From NCBI GenBank assembly GCA_004194705.1, contig SADC01000167.1:1-64000 (forward strand): DNA of 64,000 nt, in the 5' to 3' direction. The stretch is from Ditylenchus dipsaci. Lineage: Eukaryota; Nematoda; Chromadorea; Rhabditida; Anguinidae. The notes under the pieces are model-generated. The model was not told where the DNA came from. It saw nothing but the letters and a program-made list of their open reading frames with translations, and did no database searches. Positions 46,701-57,697 of the stretch are shown piece after piece (position 1 is the first letter of the stretch; each line of letters opens with the position of its first letter). A program made the position numbers and the translations under genes.

Positions 46701-47781
46701 TCTTGAAATTTGTAATTTTTCGGTTGGCCACCTTTTACACACTTTTCTGTCTCACATCCTCTTTACACACTCATATTTGTCCACAAGTTTTGACGAAGAA
46801 GTGCTTTCAACGAGACCCGGTCTGGTTCTAACCATTCCTCGGTAATAGGACTGTAGTGGTTCGTCACATTACTGTTTCACTGATGTTAATCAGGTTTTTT
46901 TAGTCCACTACGCATCCAAACGTAACTTCGGAAGTCAATAATTTCTCTATCTTCAACGAGAGTGACGACCGCGGAATGAAAGTTAGTTATTACTGTCTTA
47001 TGTTTCAAGCTAGTTTGAAAATCCAATGTTTTACAGGGGATTCAATAGCCGAACCGTTTGACATGGAATTCATGCTCCGTCTCTTTTCAATAAGAATATC
47101 TTTGGATTCTGATCGATTATTATGATTTTGGTTTTATCGTGTTATATACGTCAATAAAAGATATTGTCTTTTTCGGAGGGAATATTTTTAGCCATCTTTT
47201 TTGGAAGTGAGAAAATCGGACCCTACTATAGAAAACCTTCCCCCAAAAAATTTTTTCAAAATCATGTTCTTATCATTCCTAAGTAATTTTTATGCGCTAA
47301 AAACGATAAAAAAGTTGTTTTCAGACGTTTTCTGACCAAAAAATCGATTTTTTGAAAAGAAATTTTTTGGCCAAAATTGGACATTTTCGGGGGTTTTTAC
47401 CCCATTTTGGTCATGGAGCTGGGCAAAAGAGCCTACCGTATCTCCTGTAATAAACGCCCCCCCCTCGTTCAAAATCGTGTTCTTGGCATTGTGTTTTGAC
47501 ATACTTTTTGATTACTTCTCTTACACGGTGTTTCAAAATTCAGTTACTGTTCATTAGGAACTTTTAATCATAAAAGCGGGGATTCAAAACAAATCCCTTT
47601 TTTTGACTAAGAAAGACAGTTTCTCAATTGAAATGGCTTCTAGTTTTCTAAATTCTGTATTTTAAAAATTTGGTCTTTATTTTCTGAAACAGGAGAATCT
47701 CAGCTTCGATTGGCGTATACTCATCATCAGAAATACAAACTCGCTGTTCTCATACAAAATTAAAATTTTCGTCATTTTTAG
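46701..47781. other. Spacer with a solo MITE end
   Basis: ACCGTATCTCCTGTAATAAA at about 47436 is a solo CCGTAT-family terminus. No gene was recognised. Confidence 0.45.
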
Positions 47782-48015
47782 TCTGAGAATGGTGTCAAAC
47801 TCAAAACAATGCTCTAAGCAGAAGAAGCAAGATCTTCAGAGAAGCGTCAATCTGCAATCAACGAACGATGGTCCAAGCAACCAGCAAAGAATCAGATAGC
47901 AGCAGCTGCAGCAGAAAGGGCAAAAGCAGCAGGGAAATACGACTTGTAAGTTTTAGCTTCATTCGTATTTTGCATGGAAAAATGCATAGGACTCCTTGTA
48001 TGGATTTCTCAGATA

Positions 48016-49217
48016 CCGTATTCGCTCTAATAATCCCACATCTCTAATAAACCCACAGTCTCTAATAATCCCACATCCCAGAGGTTGATTGGAATATAAT
48101 CCCACACTCATAATAAACCCGCAGTCTCTAATAATCCCACATTAGGAAAATTCGAGCTCGAAATCTGAATTTTTTGCATTCTGTATTTGAGTAGTAACGT
48201 AAAAGTGGGAACCTTCTGCTAGGCTACGCGTGTAGAAGTTATAGACATAGTCGTAATTCAACCCATATGTAAGACCGTTTAAAGTATGGAAAATAATTGG
48301 GCTTTGTTTGTGTAGGTTGAAATCCTAATTGTGATAACGTCGAAACGAGTACTCTTGCCTTTTCTAGCCCTCTACTAGATGTCTAGAGCTCATGCAGAAA
48401 GTTCAGATGATGGGATCGACAGTCCAACTCGGAAGAATAGAAAGTACAGTGCGGAATTCAGACTCAGGTGATCCAGTCGGCTCGTGGGGGATCAAAGAAC
48501 TCAGCCAGCAAGCACTACGGAATCAGTCGCAGGTCGTCTATGACTGGATGGACAAGGAGAGGAGATTCGTGAGCAAGTGTGAGGCCCAAGAAACTTTCAA
48601 GTATTTGCATTATCCTTATCCTAGGGTTCATGCGAAGCGTCTACCAGGTGGAGGAAGATCTGTGAAGAATGAGGGCTCCTTCGATGGAAGTGTACTTGAC
48701 TGGATCGTGCGCGCTTGGATGCTCTACCAAAGAATCAAGTCCTCAATCCCTTCAAGGGTTAGTTCATTTTAGCCTCACATCCAGCTGATCATAACCACAA
48801 TCTCATTTTTCAGTATGCGGTCTGACTGATGCTGGCGATGGAAGTGAAGACGACTTTATCACTGCTTCAAAGCGCATGGCCCCATCCGGAAGGTTTGGAG
48901 ATGCTGAAGGAAGCAAGAGCCATGGAAACTGCGGCGGAGGTTTCAGAAGAAGAGGATGTGGAAAAATTTGCTAATGGCTACCTGAGCGCGGAGGATGAAG
49001 TTATTGAGGAGTAAATTTTGTTTGAGTTGTGAGGGCTCTTTTGGGAAAAATAAAGAAACTTGGTCTGATTTGTTTTTGATTTATGATTTCAAGGACCAGG
49101 TGGTGATCGAACAATAATCCCACACTCTCTAATAAACCCACATTTTCTAATAATCCCACACCTTTTGGGGTGATTGAGATATAATCCCACAGTGGGATTA
49201 TTAGAGAGAATACCCGG
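48016..49217 (+). mobile_element. Internally deleted pogo-type element, 1.2 kb
   Basis: TIRs begin CCGTATTCGCTCTAATAATC and, on the other strand, CCGGGTATTCTCTCTAATAA, flanked by TA. Both ends contain several subrepeats of TCTAATAATCCCACA and TCTAATAAACCCACA. The element carries the remnant transposase at 48379-48995. Its terminus links the pogo group to the CCGTAT MITEs at 1.06, 5.28, 15.02 and 20.82 kb. Confidence 0.88.
48379..48995 (+). pseudogene. Pogo-like transposase with the DDE core deleted
   Basis: ATG at 48379 starts a peptide with RKYSAEFRLR (psq-type HTH start) followed, after a one-base frameshift, by HYGISRR and VYDWMDKERRFVSKCEA, then the CENP-B/Tc5-type block KRLPGGGRSVKNEG. 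Instead of the DDE endonuclease (normally about 200 residues) the sequence passes straight to the C-terminal end: VLDWIVRAW, a further frameshift, ALPKNQVLNPFK, a short intron (acceptor ATTTTTCAG ending at about 48813), then VCGLTDAGDGSEDDFI. The N- and C-terminal landmarks of a pogo transposase are thus present without a catalytic core. Confidence 0.8.
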
Positions 49218-49340
49218 TATTACCAATTTGTACCTTATTAATCTTTGTTTAGGCAAAAAGCAATAACAAGTGCAGAAAAGCCTCTAATCAGAAAATTGTC
49301 TCTCTTTTCCAAGTTGGAACATGCCTGTGCCTCACGATGA

Positions 49341-49910
49341 ATTTTAGATGTTATGAACGAGTCCGATCAGGCTGGGCATCAACTCTCCTCTGAAACATTC
49401 TAAGTACAGAAAACAGATGACTCCGTTAGAAGATCTTTATTTTTGTGCTGGGTCTCTGAGTGGAGGCAAAGGTATTCAATGAAGGCAGAGCTAATCAGGT
49501 TTTTTTACTTACTTATTAGTATGAAACACATCTTGTATATCTATGTGCTGTTATTGCAGCTCGGAATGGACGTATCGCATCGAGCCATCAAGTCCGGCAA
49601 CTTTATGCTAATTTTTGTGCTTTTGTGCTTCCCGTGACATGCGCAAGCGCAAGACGGTTAGTTGCATCCTCACTCCGGTTATCCATTCAATTAAATCGTT
49701 TACTCTTGCAGGTTACCGCCTGGATGTGTTCTATGCTCTGAACGCCATGGCAGAACTCTCTATGGCTTTGGTGGATGAATCGCGGCTGCTGTCCGGAATT
49801 TCGCATAGTTCTCTATTGTTACTTTATGATCCTACCGTTATTGTTACTCCAAATGCACTCTTTAGTGCCTTCTTGTTTTGCGAATAAAGAGCTTAGTTTG
49901 AGAGGTACGC
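49341..49910 (+). other. Possible further exons between pogo and MULE
   Basis: GC content is higher than in the flanks, and exon-like blocks with AG/GT borders are visible: about 49560-49657 after CTGTTATTGCAG, and about 49714-49880 after TTACTCTTGCAG. Frames do not join into one clean protein. They may belong to the split gene upstream or be relics. Confidence 0.2.
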
Positions 49911-52229
49911 GACGTTTGACCCTAAAGCCGTTTGACCCTAAAGCCGTTTGACCCTAAGCCATTTGACCCTAAGCGTTTGACCCTAAAGCCGTTTGACCTA
50001 AAGCCCTTAAAAATTTGCAATTTTTAATGAATCTGTGCTTTCTCTACTCTATTGCTTGAATTCAATGTTTCACACCTGCTCAACTCCTCACTTCATTCAA
50101 CACCAAGTTTATTGACGTAACACATCTTTCTTGACATCACAACACCAAACAAAGTGAAGAACAAAAAAAGTTAATCCTCATTTCAAAGTTGTTTAGCGAT
50201 ACCCTTCAAAACTCTTCCGTGCTGCGGCCCTCGTAATCCTGAAGGATCTGAGGATGCGACGATCTGCTTCCACATATTTGCTACGTTTCCCTTCGGACGC
50301 TTCCCGCCCTGCCACTGGATAAATTCTGATCTCTGCCCTGCTGAATGGTTCGGAGAGAATTGATGAATTTCCACAAGCCCGGATGACAGACTTCGAGCTC
50401 CACTTGTAGTCGGTGATTGCGGTCTCAGCAAAATTATTTGTGCGGTGGCTTCTGTTGATGTCAGCTCGTAGACATTCCAAAGCGAATGGAAAATCGCGGC
50501 GCAATAAAAAACATCTCTTCTTGTCACGGATCCTAAGGCAGTAAATTTGAAAGATGAAGATATGAAACTAGAAAATAAATAAATCACCAATGTAGTTCTT
50601 TGCATACACAGCAATATTGGCTCAAGCTCAAGAGAGCAACATATCCCACACTTCCTCGAACACCGGCATCACATTGTCAGGGGGGATAAAAGCCATGGCA
50701 AAATATCCCTGGAAAACAACGCATTAACACTGAACTGTGACAATAAAGGGAGGAATAATTCTTACTGCAGAACAGCAAATCTGGATGGTATCATATCGCC
50801 CTTTCAGCCCCTTCTTGCCGAGCTTCCTCTTCATATTCTGCACCGGCCATATTCCTTGATCATCTCAAAAAGGCATTCGTAAGTTGCTTGTGTCTTATTC
50901 AGCAGCAAGGCATACAATACGGAAACACGAAGCCTCCGCGCTCAGCGAGAATGACATACACCTAAATAATTACCATAATAACATCAACATGCGCTTCAAA
51001 GCTAAGGCATGAAAATACCTGACAGAACGGAGATGGCGTGATTTCAAATGTCCGTCCATAAAGACCACCTTCATATGCGCACTCCATTCTTGTTGCTTTG
51101 CGGCCTAACAAAGGATTCTAGAAAAAAAACCAATGAAATTCCAGACAAATTCACCAAAGAATATTTAGTCACACCTGTTGTTATCAGCATGCACCGAGTC
51201 CCCTAGAGAATGGCTTTCTATCGTTTCATCCGAATCTGTATTTCTTGTAGCCTCAGGGATCGAAAAGTTGATTCCATTCGGGGTTTCTGGCTCGCTATTA
51301 ATTCCTTTGCGCATCCTCTTGCACCACCCTTCCTGACAGCTGATTTGTCCATCTCGGCTTGGACAGCTTCCGGCACGCCATTGAGAAGGCTGTTGAAGAT
51401 ACTCTAAGGATGCTAAAGTAAAATGTAGAAAAACTAAGATACGTACAGCCACAGTATAATCTACCATATCTACCTCATTATTGGCGGCTGCTGCCTCCTT
51501 GATCCGTTGGCTGATTTGACGAAGGAATGGCAAATGATGATCTGGTGCAGCTGTGAGTTCCAGCCTCTTTGATGACTTCCCGGATGTCTTGATCGTATGA
51601 AGACGAGCACGCACATCCACCTCACCTTCACACATTGCCAGTAAACCCTTCTCCTTGTACTCAATCTGTTTCCAAAACTGGTAGCCGCCATGTGTTATAA
51701 TCTCTTCGTTTTTCTTCGAAATCAATACACCCTGAAACGTGAATTATATTTGAAATACATTCATGCATTCAAAATTGATCACCTGTCTTAGGATTTGCTC
51801 AGCCTGCTCTGTGAATACCTGATTGGCTTGATCATTTACTTGCTCTGCCATCAGCTGAATAACTTGCTCCCTGGTTTCTTCACGTCTTCATCACTGTAGT
51901 CGCTTGCGAATGGAGCCAAGATTCGTTCAAGTTCATCAAAATCGTATTTAGCGCCGCTCTAAATATCAACATTGCGATCAAAAAGCATCAGTACACAGCA
52001 GGAAAAGTATCTCAAGCAAGTGTTCTATGAACAAAAAATTCAACGACCGTCGCAAATGTGTGGTCCAAAATGACAGCGATATATGTAAGCAAGAACCTTG
52101 AATACAAAAAATGGAGTAGAGAGAGCGTAGATTCAAATACAAAAATATGAATTTTTAGGGTCAACGGCCTAGGGTCAAATGGCTTGGGTCAAACGGCTTA
52201 GGGGTCAAACGGCTTAAGGGTCAAACGTC
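49911..52229 (-). mobile_element. MULE-type element with subrepeat TIRs, 2.3 kb
   Basis: Both ends consist of tandem copies of a 16-17 bp word: GTTTGACCCTAAAGCC at 49911-50005 (six copies) and its complement at 52155-52229 (five copies). The outermost shared sequence is GACGTTTGACC. No convincing 9-bp target duplication is seen next to that point, so the exact ends may lie a few bases out. Between the ends lies a minus-strand Mutator-like transposase relic. Confidence 0.8.
50183..51960 (-). pseudogene. Mutator-like (MULE) transposase relic with FLYWCH-like N-terminus
   Basis: Minus-strand order: an acidic/Gln-rich N-terminal exon (DELERILAPFASDYSDED), a FLYWCH-like zinc-binding block (THGGYQFWKQIEYKEKG then MCEGEVDVRARLHT, about 51590-51710), exons with YGRTFEITPSPFCQ and VYVILAE near 51000-51090, then ALLLNKTQATYECLFEMIK, AMAFIPPDNVMPVFEEVW (about 50650-50700) and the MULE hallmark HRTNNFAE (about 50430), ending near 50183. 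These are the landmarks of MULE transposases, including the RTNN motif after the DDE core. Several small introns are plausible; frameshifts (for example near 50480 and 51900) indicate decay. Confidence 0.82.
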
Positions 52230-52249
52230 TTTTAGGATTTCGAGCGAGT

Positions 52250-52490
52250 AGGCTAAAATTCAAAAATCTATGGCCAATTTTCAGAAATCTATGGCCATTT
52301 TTCAAAATCGAGCGAGCGAGTATCTAAAATTCAAAAATCTATGGCCAATTTTCAGAAATCTATGGCCATTTTCAAAAAATCTATGGCCATTTTTCATATT
52401 CTATGGCCAACACAGATCTATGGCCAGAATTCAGTATTCTATGGCCATTTTTCACAATTCTATGGCCAAAATTAAAATACCACGCTTTCA
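52250..52490. repeat. CTATGGCC word repeat
   Basis: About nine copies of a 20-24 bp word containing ATTCTATGGCCAATTTTTCA or close variants. Part of the block is also duplicated at about 64 bp spacing, with TTTCGAGCGAGTA / AATCGAGCGAGCGAGTA leading each duplicate. It starts 20 bp beyond the MULE end. Non-coding. Confidence 0.8.
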
Positions 52491-52914
52491 CTAGCTCCTA
52501 CACCTTTAGTTAACTTACGTCATCTCTGTTGCTCAGTACTTTCTTTAGTTACACTGTTTTTAACATGAATATGACCAAAGAAATACTTAAGCGAAATACC
52601 AAACGGACTTCTCTTGTAGACTTTAAAAATTCCTAAAAAATTAATGGAAATACAAATTTTTCTTCAAGTAACCGAATTGCGAAATACTATATAAATATTT
52701 TTAGGTAAATTTGCTCTAAGCAATGTTGTAAGTGACAGCGACAGCTAACGGCGCCGCACGGTGCAGTGAGCTGGTTGCCGGGTGCCGCATATTCCGAGAT
52801 TTACAAACGCTGCTGAGAGTAGCCCATTATTTTTACACTGAAAAGAGATCTCCCAAGTTTTTCAAATAGTGTACCTTTTCTAGCTCCGGTAAAGTTCTTT
52901 AGTAAAGCATCAGA

Positions 52915-53351
52915 TCATGATGAGCAAAAATTGATGTCTAACCATTTCATTTGTCTCTGATCTTCCACAGCTTTGCCCCAATCCACTAGGTCTGGATCAG
53001 CAAACAGGTAGCTGAGATCTCTTCAACATTAATTTGCATGTCAAATATATGGTTTCAAGTGCGGTCTGAAACCGGCAAGTTGAGTAGAATAGTTAGTTGG
53101 TCGAATGGCTGTAAAATATTGTACTCTTGGCTAGCTTCGTTAGAAAGACAAGTCATCAGTTGCAATTCTTCAAAATCCGTGACAAAACTAATTTGCGTTA
53201 CATAAGACACTTCGTTTAATGTAATTCCGAGAGGAAATACCAGATAGAGCAGACCAGAAGCCCAGAGATGCTTTATCTTGGCTAGCACTTGAAGCCACTC
53301 ATTAAAGTCATTTTGCCGACTTGAGCCACACGGGCGCAAGCAAGGCAGCCA
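52915..53351 (-). pseudogene. Unidentified coding exon, decayed
   Basis: After an ATTTCAG acceptor on the minus strand, an open frame of 98 codons begins WLPCLRPCGSSRQNDFNEWL and includes FVTDFEELQLMTCLSNEA and QEYNILQPFDQLTILLNLP. After TGA (53055-53057) the same frame goes on for about 17 codons (FDMQINVEEIS) and, after one frameshift, LFADPDLVDWGKAVEDQRQM to about 52915. The coherent composition across these breaks suggests a pseudogene of roughly 145 codons. The family was not recognised. Confidence 0.35.
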
Positions 53352-53517
53352 CTGAAATAAAAAAAACGTCGTTAGTTCATCGGGAAAGTATTATGGTGAA
53401 AAATGTTATAATATGCAATTATTGTCGTAAAAGACGAAGAAGGCTATAGAATAGCGCCCATGTTTGGAATTGTTCCTTTTTCTTTTCCCGATCATTTGTG
53501 AATAAAAGGGTATACAA

Positions 53518-53723
53518 ACAACTGGGTACACATTATGACTGGATACAACGACTGGATCAGTGCCAAATTTGGCCTTGGCCGCCCTGTAATTTTTAAAAAT
53601 TTTACGCACCTAGGTACTAAGCTTAGGCAAGAGTAGGCTCAAACGTGTAATAAACATGTTTTTTAACGTCTACACAAATAGCTACTCCGTCGTTGTACCC
53701 AGTCATAATATGTACGCAGTCGT
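53518..53723. mobile_element. Small inverted-repeat element
   Basis: Arms 53518-53552 and 53689-53723 are reverse complements (GTCGTTGTA(C/T)CCAGTCATAAT). The 67-codon minus frame here overlaps this arm and is probably not a gene. Confidence 0.6.
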
Positions 53724-53730
53724 GGGTCAG

Positions 53731-55079
53731 TTAAATGAAAGATTGATTCAAATCTTAAAAAAAAGTAAAGGCAAGAATATGGAAAATGGTGCAGTTTTTA
53801 TTGGGCACCCTTTGTGTTTGAGTCCGTCGTGACGTATCCTGGTTCACCCTGACGCTTATGCACAAGCAACAAACAGCAGAGAAAAAAACGCGAAACGAGA
53901 GCAGTTTTATAAAGGCACACATTTTTTTCAATGTCTTGTCCGAAGTTCAAAAAACTATTTGTTATTGTATAAAAAATTTAAAATTCACACAGGAACAAAA
54001 TATTGGAGGTTTTTTATAAGTGTTGCTAATTTGACTAATTTGTTATGTTTTCATCCTAATTATGTGCAGTTGTTTTCATTTCTACAAACACTTACCTAGA
54101 GCGAACAAATTTTGAAGTTTGAAAGAGCTGAGAAAGTTGGTCATTTTCATTATTTAATGAGACGTTGACAATGGAACATTCATCAAATGTTTGTTTTCTG
54201 ATCTCATTTCCAGATCCCAAGCAACAGTAAGAAATGTTTGATTGTTTCCATTCACATCTAAGAGCTTGGAGAAAAAAGAGACTTATGACTTAAGCTATTG
54301 TTTATTGGGAGCTTAATAGAATGGCTAAGTTCGCAAAGCATACTGAGCTCGCTTCTATCGAAAAAGGCAAGTATTTCGCTTAAAATGTCATAAGATACAG
54401 TGGGTTTGACTGAATAAGAAGACATTTGTGAATTAAAAAGAGCTTAAGAATATTAATGCACAACTAAACTACAAATTTATTTTCTCCTTATCAAATTCCT
54501 TATATTTTTGCTTATCAAATTGCTTATCAAAAAATTGTTCTAGCAAATTTTTGATGTTTTAATGATGGTAGTGATTGTTTAGAAAGTAAAAGTTTTTGTG
54601 CTGAACACGATAGCTAATCAGATATTTCGCTTTAAACCGTTCGATCAAACCGTTTGCTTTAAGCTGTTCAAAGATTCTGCTTTAGACTTTTTGAACAATT
54701 TTCCCTAAACTGTTCCGCTTTTGGTTTAGAAATATAACAGCCAAGGCTTACATAAAAGAAGAGTTTTGATTCTGACACTTGATTTGTGTTCAGCGTGATC
54801 GATGTGCTTATGAAACTTTTTTTGCAATTTCAGAGTTTTTCTGTCAAATTTTGGATTTCGCTAAAGACAATAAACATTTGAATTTAAAATTTGAATGTTT
54901 ATTAAGAAGTTAAGAAACTTTCTCATCACAGCCCAAGACCTAGATGACAAAGATGAACGAAAACGGCGCGTAGATCTTCTTTCTTGACTGCAGTCATATC
55001 TGAAAAATCGATATGGGTAAAATTGATGAACCGACTTCGAGTGTAAACTTGAAATATAAAAAAAGAACAAAAGTAATTA
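53731..55079. other. AT-rich stretch, no gene seen
   Basis: Short clusters of related words near 54490-54535 (CTTATCAAATT) and 54640-54720 (TTTAAACCGTTCGATCAAAC and variants). No coding support. Confidence 0.5.
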
Positions 55080-55873
55080 CAGTCAACCCCCGCTATAGTG
55101 ACACCTCGCTATAGGAACACCCTCGCTATAGTGACACCCTAGGCCGTTCCCAACAAATAAAATACCCTTGATATAGTGACACATGTGAAGTTTTGTTTAT
55201 TAAAGTTGCAACTTAAAGTGAAATTTCTTTAAAAACGAATTTTAAGGTTTCGGTCAATTGCTTCTATATTTATTACGGGGGTTTTTATTTGTTTTCGTTG
55301 CCGATATGCAACCCAATGATGTATATAATGCCGAACAACTGTAGAACAGTTCAAAACTGCCAGTTACAGTTGTGATTAATTTTTGCGATTGTACTGCCGT
55401 TTTTTGGCATTATTCACATGACTGTTCCAATCGATTTTTTTTTTAAATTTCAGTTTTCTCTCATGAAACACTATAGTTTTGCTATTTGAACCCGCAACCC
55501 TCAATTTAGATGCTGAAAAATGTGTAAGTTAATTCCAGAAATGCAAGTCTGAATGGCGAATTTATAGTGGTTCCTTGACCAACCTTCGACCAGCAAAATC
55601 TATATGGTTCAGATTATACTGACGCATAAGAGCTGTCAAAAGACTTTGAAAATTGGGTTAAAAGGTGTTAGACCCTTGGCGGAATGAACTTTTGGTTTAT
55701 ACATAAAATCGACAGGCGACTGTATTACCATATGCTAAACCCTCGACATAGTGACACCTTTCAATAAATTTTTGAAAACCCTCGCTACAGTGACACCCCG
55801 TTATAGTGACACCTTCGCTATAGTGACACCCAAGGCCGGTCCCGAAGGGTGTCACTATGGCGGGGGTTGACTG
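55080..55873. mobile_element. Pogo/Tigger-type non-autonomous element, 794 bp
   Basis: TIR CAGTCAACCCCCGCTATAGT on the left and CAGTCAACCCCCGCCATAGT on the other strand, flanked by TA at 55078-55079 and 55874-55875. Both ends contain repeated CGCTATAGTGACACC subrepeats, with more copies on the right. The terminal CAGTCAACC is the classic pogo/Tigger start. No transposase frame. Confidence 0.9.
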
Positions 55874-56093
55874 TAATGCAATAAACGAACTCGAGGACCA
55901 ATAAGAAGATAGGTGGAAGTGAGAAAACAAGCAAAAGCAGAAGTACCAAACTAACACTCAAGAAAGAAAAACTAAAATTTGAAGAAAAATATTAAATTCG
56001 AAATGTTAACGTAATTTTGAATCACGCTGTATTTACAAAAAAACTTTTACGTGTTTAGTAGTATATATTTTCTAATTTCATTTTCAATTCAGC

Positions 56094-56335
56094 ATGAAAG
56101 CGCTGCCGACTCTGCGTCGAACAGTAAGTTGTTTGTGAAGATTGCAAACACTCAGAATTAAAAATTATTAACTTTTCAGAAATTACTATCAAAGCGTTTT
56201 GGAAAACGCGCCCATTCGAAAATTTCGCGAGAAAAATTGCTACTGGGTAGAAGGCGGCTGCAAAAAGAGGGCAGTAGAAAGGGAGCCCGTGAAAAGGAGG
56301 CTGTAAAAAACGCCGGTAAAAAGGGTGCCAGATAG
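56094..56335 (+). CDS. Two-exon small basic protein, 61 aa
   Basis: Exon 1 (56094-56123) encodes MKALPTLRRT and ends at a perfect GTAAGT donor. The 56-bp intron ends in TTAACTTTTCAG (56179). Exon 2 (56180-56335) stays in frame for 51 codons to TAG. The product is highly basic (about 40% Lys/Arg) and has FGKR, LLGRRR and NAGKK sites that look like dibasic or amidation cleavage sites, but no signal peptide is encoded from this ATG. A pyrimidine-rich TTTTCAATTCAG ends one base before the ATG, so an upstream exon (or a trans-spliced leader) is likely and could supply a leader. It could be a peptide precursor or a nuclear basic protein. The minus-strand 131-codon frame here is taken as the shadow. 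Confidence 0.4.
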
Positions 56336-57697
56336 TTAACTCTATTCTGTTGTTTACCTTTTTACTTCTTTCGAGCAATTTTCGGTCTGTAATTATTACT
56401 GTTGTGATCCATTCTAATCCATCCTTAGTTCTTCTGGATAAGCTATCCATCCACCAAGTGGTCGTTTATTTTCGCTATGTTTTATGTTATTAGGGCTCCA
56501 AAATCTGTTTTTTGTACTAAGCGGAGATTTTTAAAGAAGCTTTGATACTAGTCAAATGTAATTTTGTTTAAATGGAGGGTACATCTATTGTCCGTTTTCG
56601 ACCACTACTGAAAATCTTGATTTGGGAGGGGAAGCGATATAACGAGTAGATATTAAGATTGGGGGGGGGGGCGGAGGTTTTCCGTTGTATTCCCGAGGAG
56701 CAGTTTTGGGGGATATTTTCATTTTTAAGACTCGCTTTCTTAAAATCATTAAAAAATAGAAAACGAGAAATTCTAGCAGACGACCAAATGCACGACTTTT
56801 CTGCCCGATGAGGTACTTTTATGAGTTTTAGCATCAACAAACAAGCCTTTCTTGATTACCCTCGAAATTTCAATTACGCTCCGGCACGCTCCGAATTTCG
56901 CTTCAGCCGCAGGAGAGTTTATTATAACATGTAGGACTACAGACGAATAATCAATGTTTTGCATCCGTAATTTGATCTACCGCGAAAACAAGTGAATCTG
57001 ATGCGAAGAAATGTTTCTATGTAAGAAAAAAGATTTATTTTCTATAGTTGAAGAGAATACGGTATACTAATCTAGTTGTTTCATATTTCTTGCAATAATT
57101 ATTTATATCTTCAAAAACAAAAAGTTTAATCTTAATGCATCAAAGATTTTATAATTTCAATGTTGTCGTAATTTTTTTTTCACTGCACTTTTTTTATTTT
57201 TTTTCTAGTATTTTTACAGTTTATTATTCAAAACATTATATTTCGTAGATGTTTATAGCAGAAATATGTCTTTGTTAGAAATAATTTTGTGACTAAATAG
57301 CATTTCGAAACTTTTGGTGCCTTTTTAAGTTGATTTAAAAATTGTTTACGCTGCAAAAAATATAACTACTGTACTTTTCCAGCTATATTTCAATGCTTTT
57401 GATTTGCTCTTTTTTAAAGGCGTAACTCTCAATCCACACTTTGTGCTTTAAATATCTAACGCATCCGCAACATTTTTCAGTTTTTAGCAGGTTTTATTTA
57501 TTTCGTTCCTCTTTTATGAAATAGATTATGTAAGTACTATTATAATTAAAATTATAAGGGCATTAACACAACGGTGGTTGAGCTTTACGTTAAGATCTTC
57601 TTTCTCACAATCTTAACTACCGTATTTATTAACTCTCCATGGGGGATTATTTTTCAACCCCTGAGAAATTTTGGAATTGTAAACAGAAAATGGCCTT
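56336..57697. other. Intergenic stretch, no gene seen
   Basis: Contains a G run (about 56663-56672), a solo CCGTAT-like end (GAATACGGTATAC, about 57055) and AT-rich DNA. The minus 90-codon frame at 56568 crosses the G run and is not supported. Confidence 0.45.

Larger units (their letters stand above)
47782..49340 (+). pseudogene. Small split gene with a pogo element in its intron
   Basis: Exon 1 (about 47782-47945) follows a TTTTTAG acceptor and ends at a TT/GTAAGT donor. Its main frame reads EKRQSAINERWSKQPAKNQI then an Ala/Lys-rich AAAAERAKAAGKYDL. Exon 2 (49253-49340) follows TAATCTTTGTTTAG and continues in the same phase with QKAITSAEKPLIRKLSLFSK and a stop at 49338-49340. The deleted pogo element at 48016-49217 lies wholly in the intervening intron; without it the intron would be about 105 bp. 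Two weaknesses: the ATG at 47788 is in a different frame from the main exon 1 frame, and the protein family is unknown. Possibly a decayed host gene. Confidence 0.35.

Noticed and set aside
53406..53609. 67-codon minus frame
   Set aside because: Overlaps one arm of a small inverted-repeat element (53518-53723).
56055..56450. 131-codon minus frame
   Set aside because: Overlaps the plus-strand two-exon gene with perfect splice sites, shows no family motif and would read through that intron.
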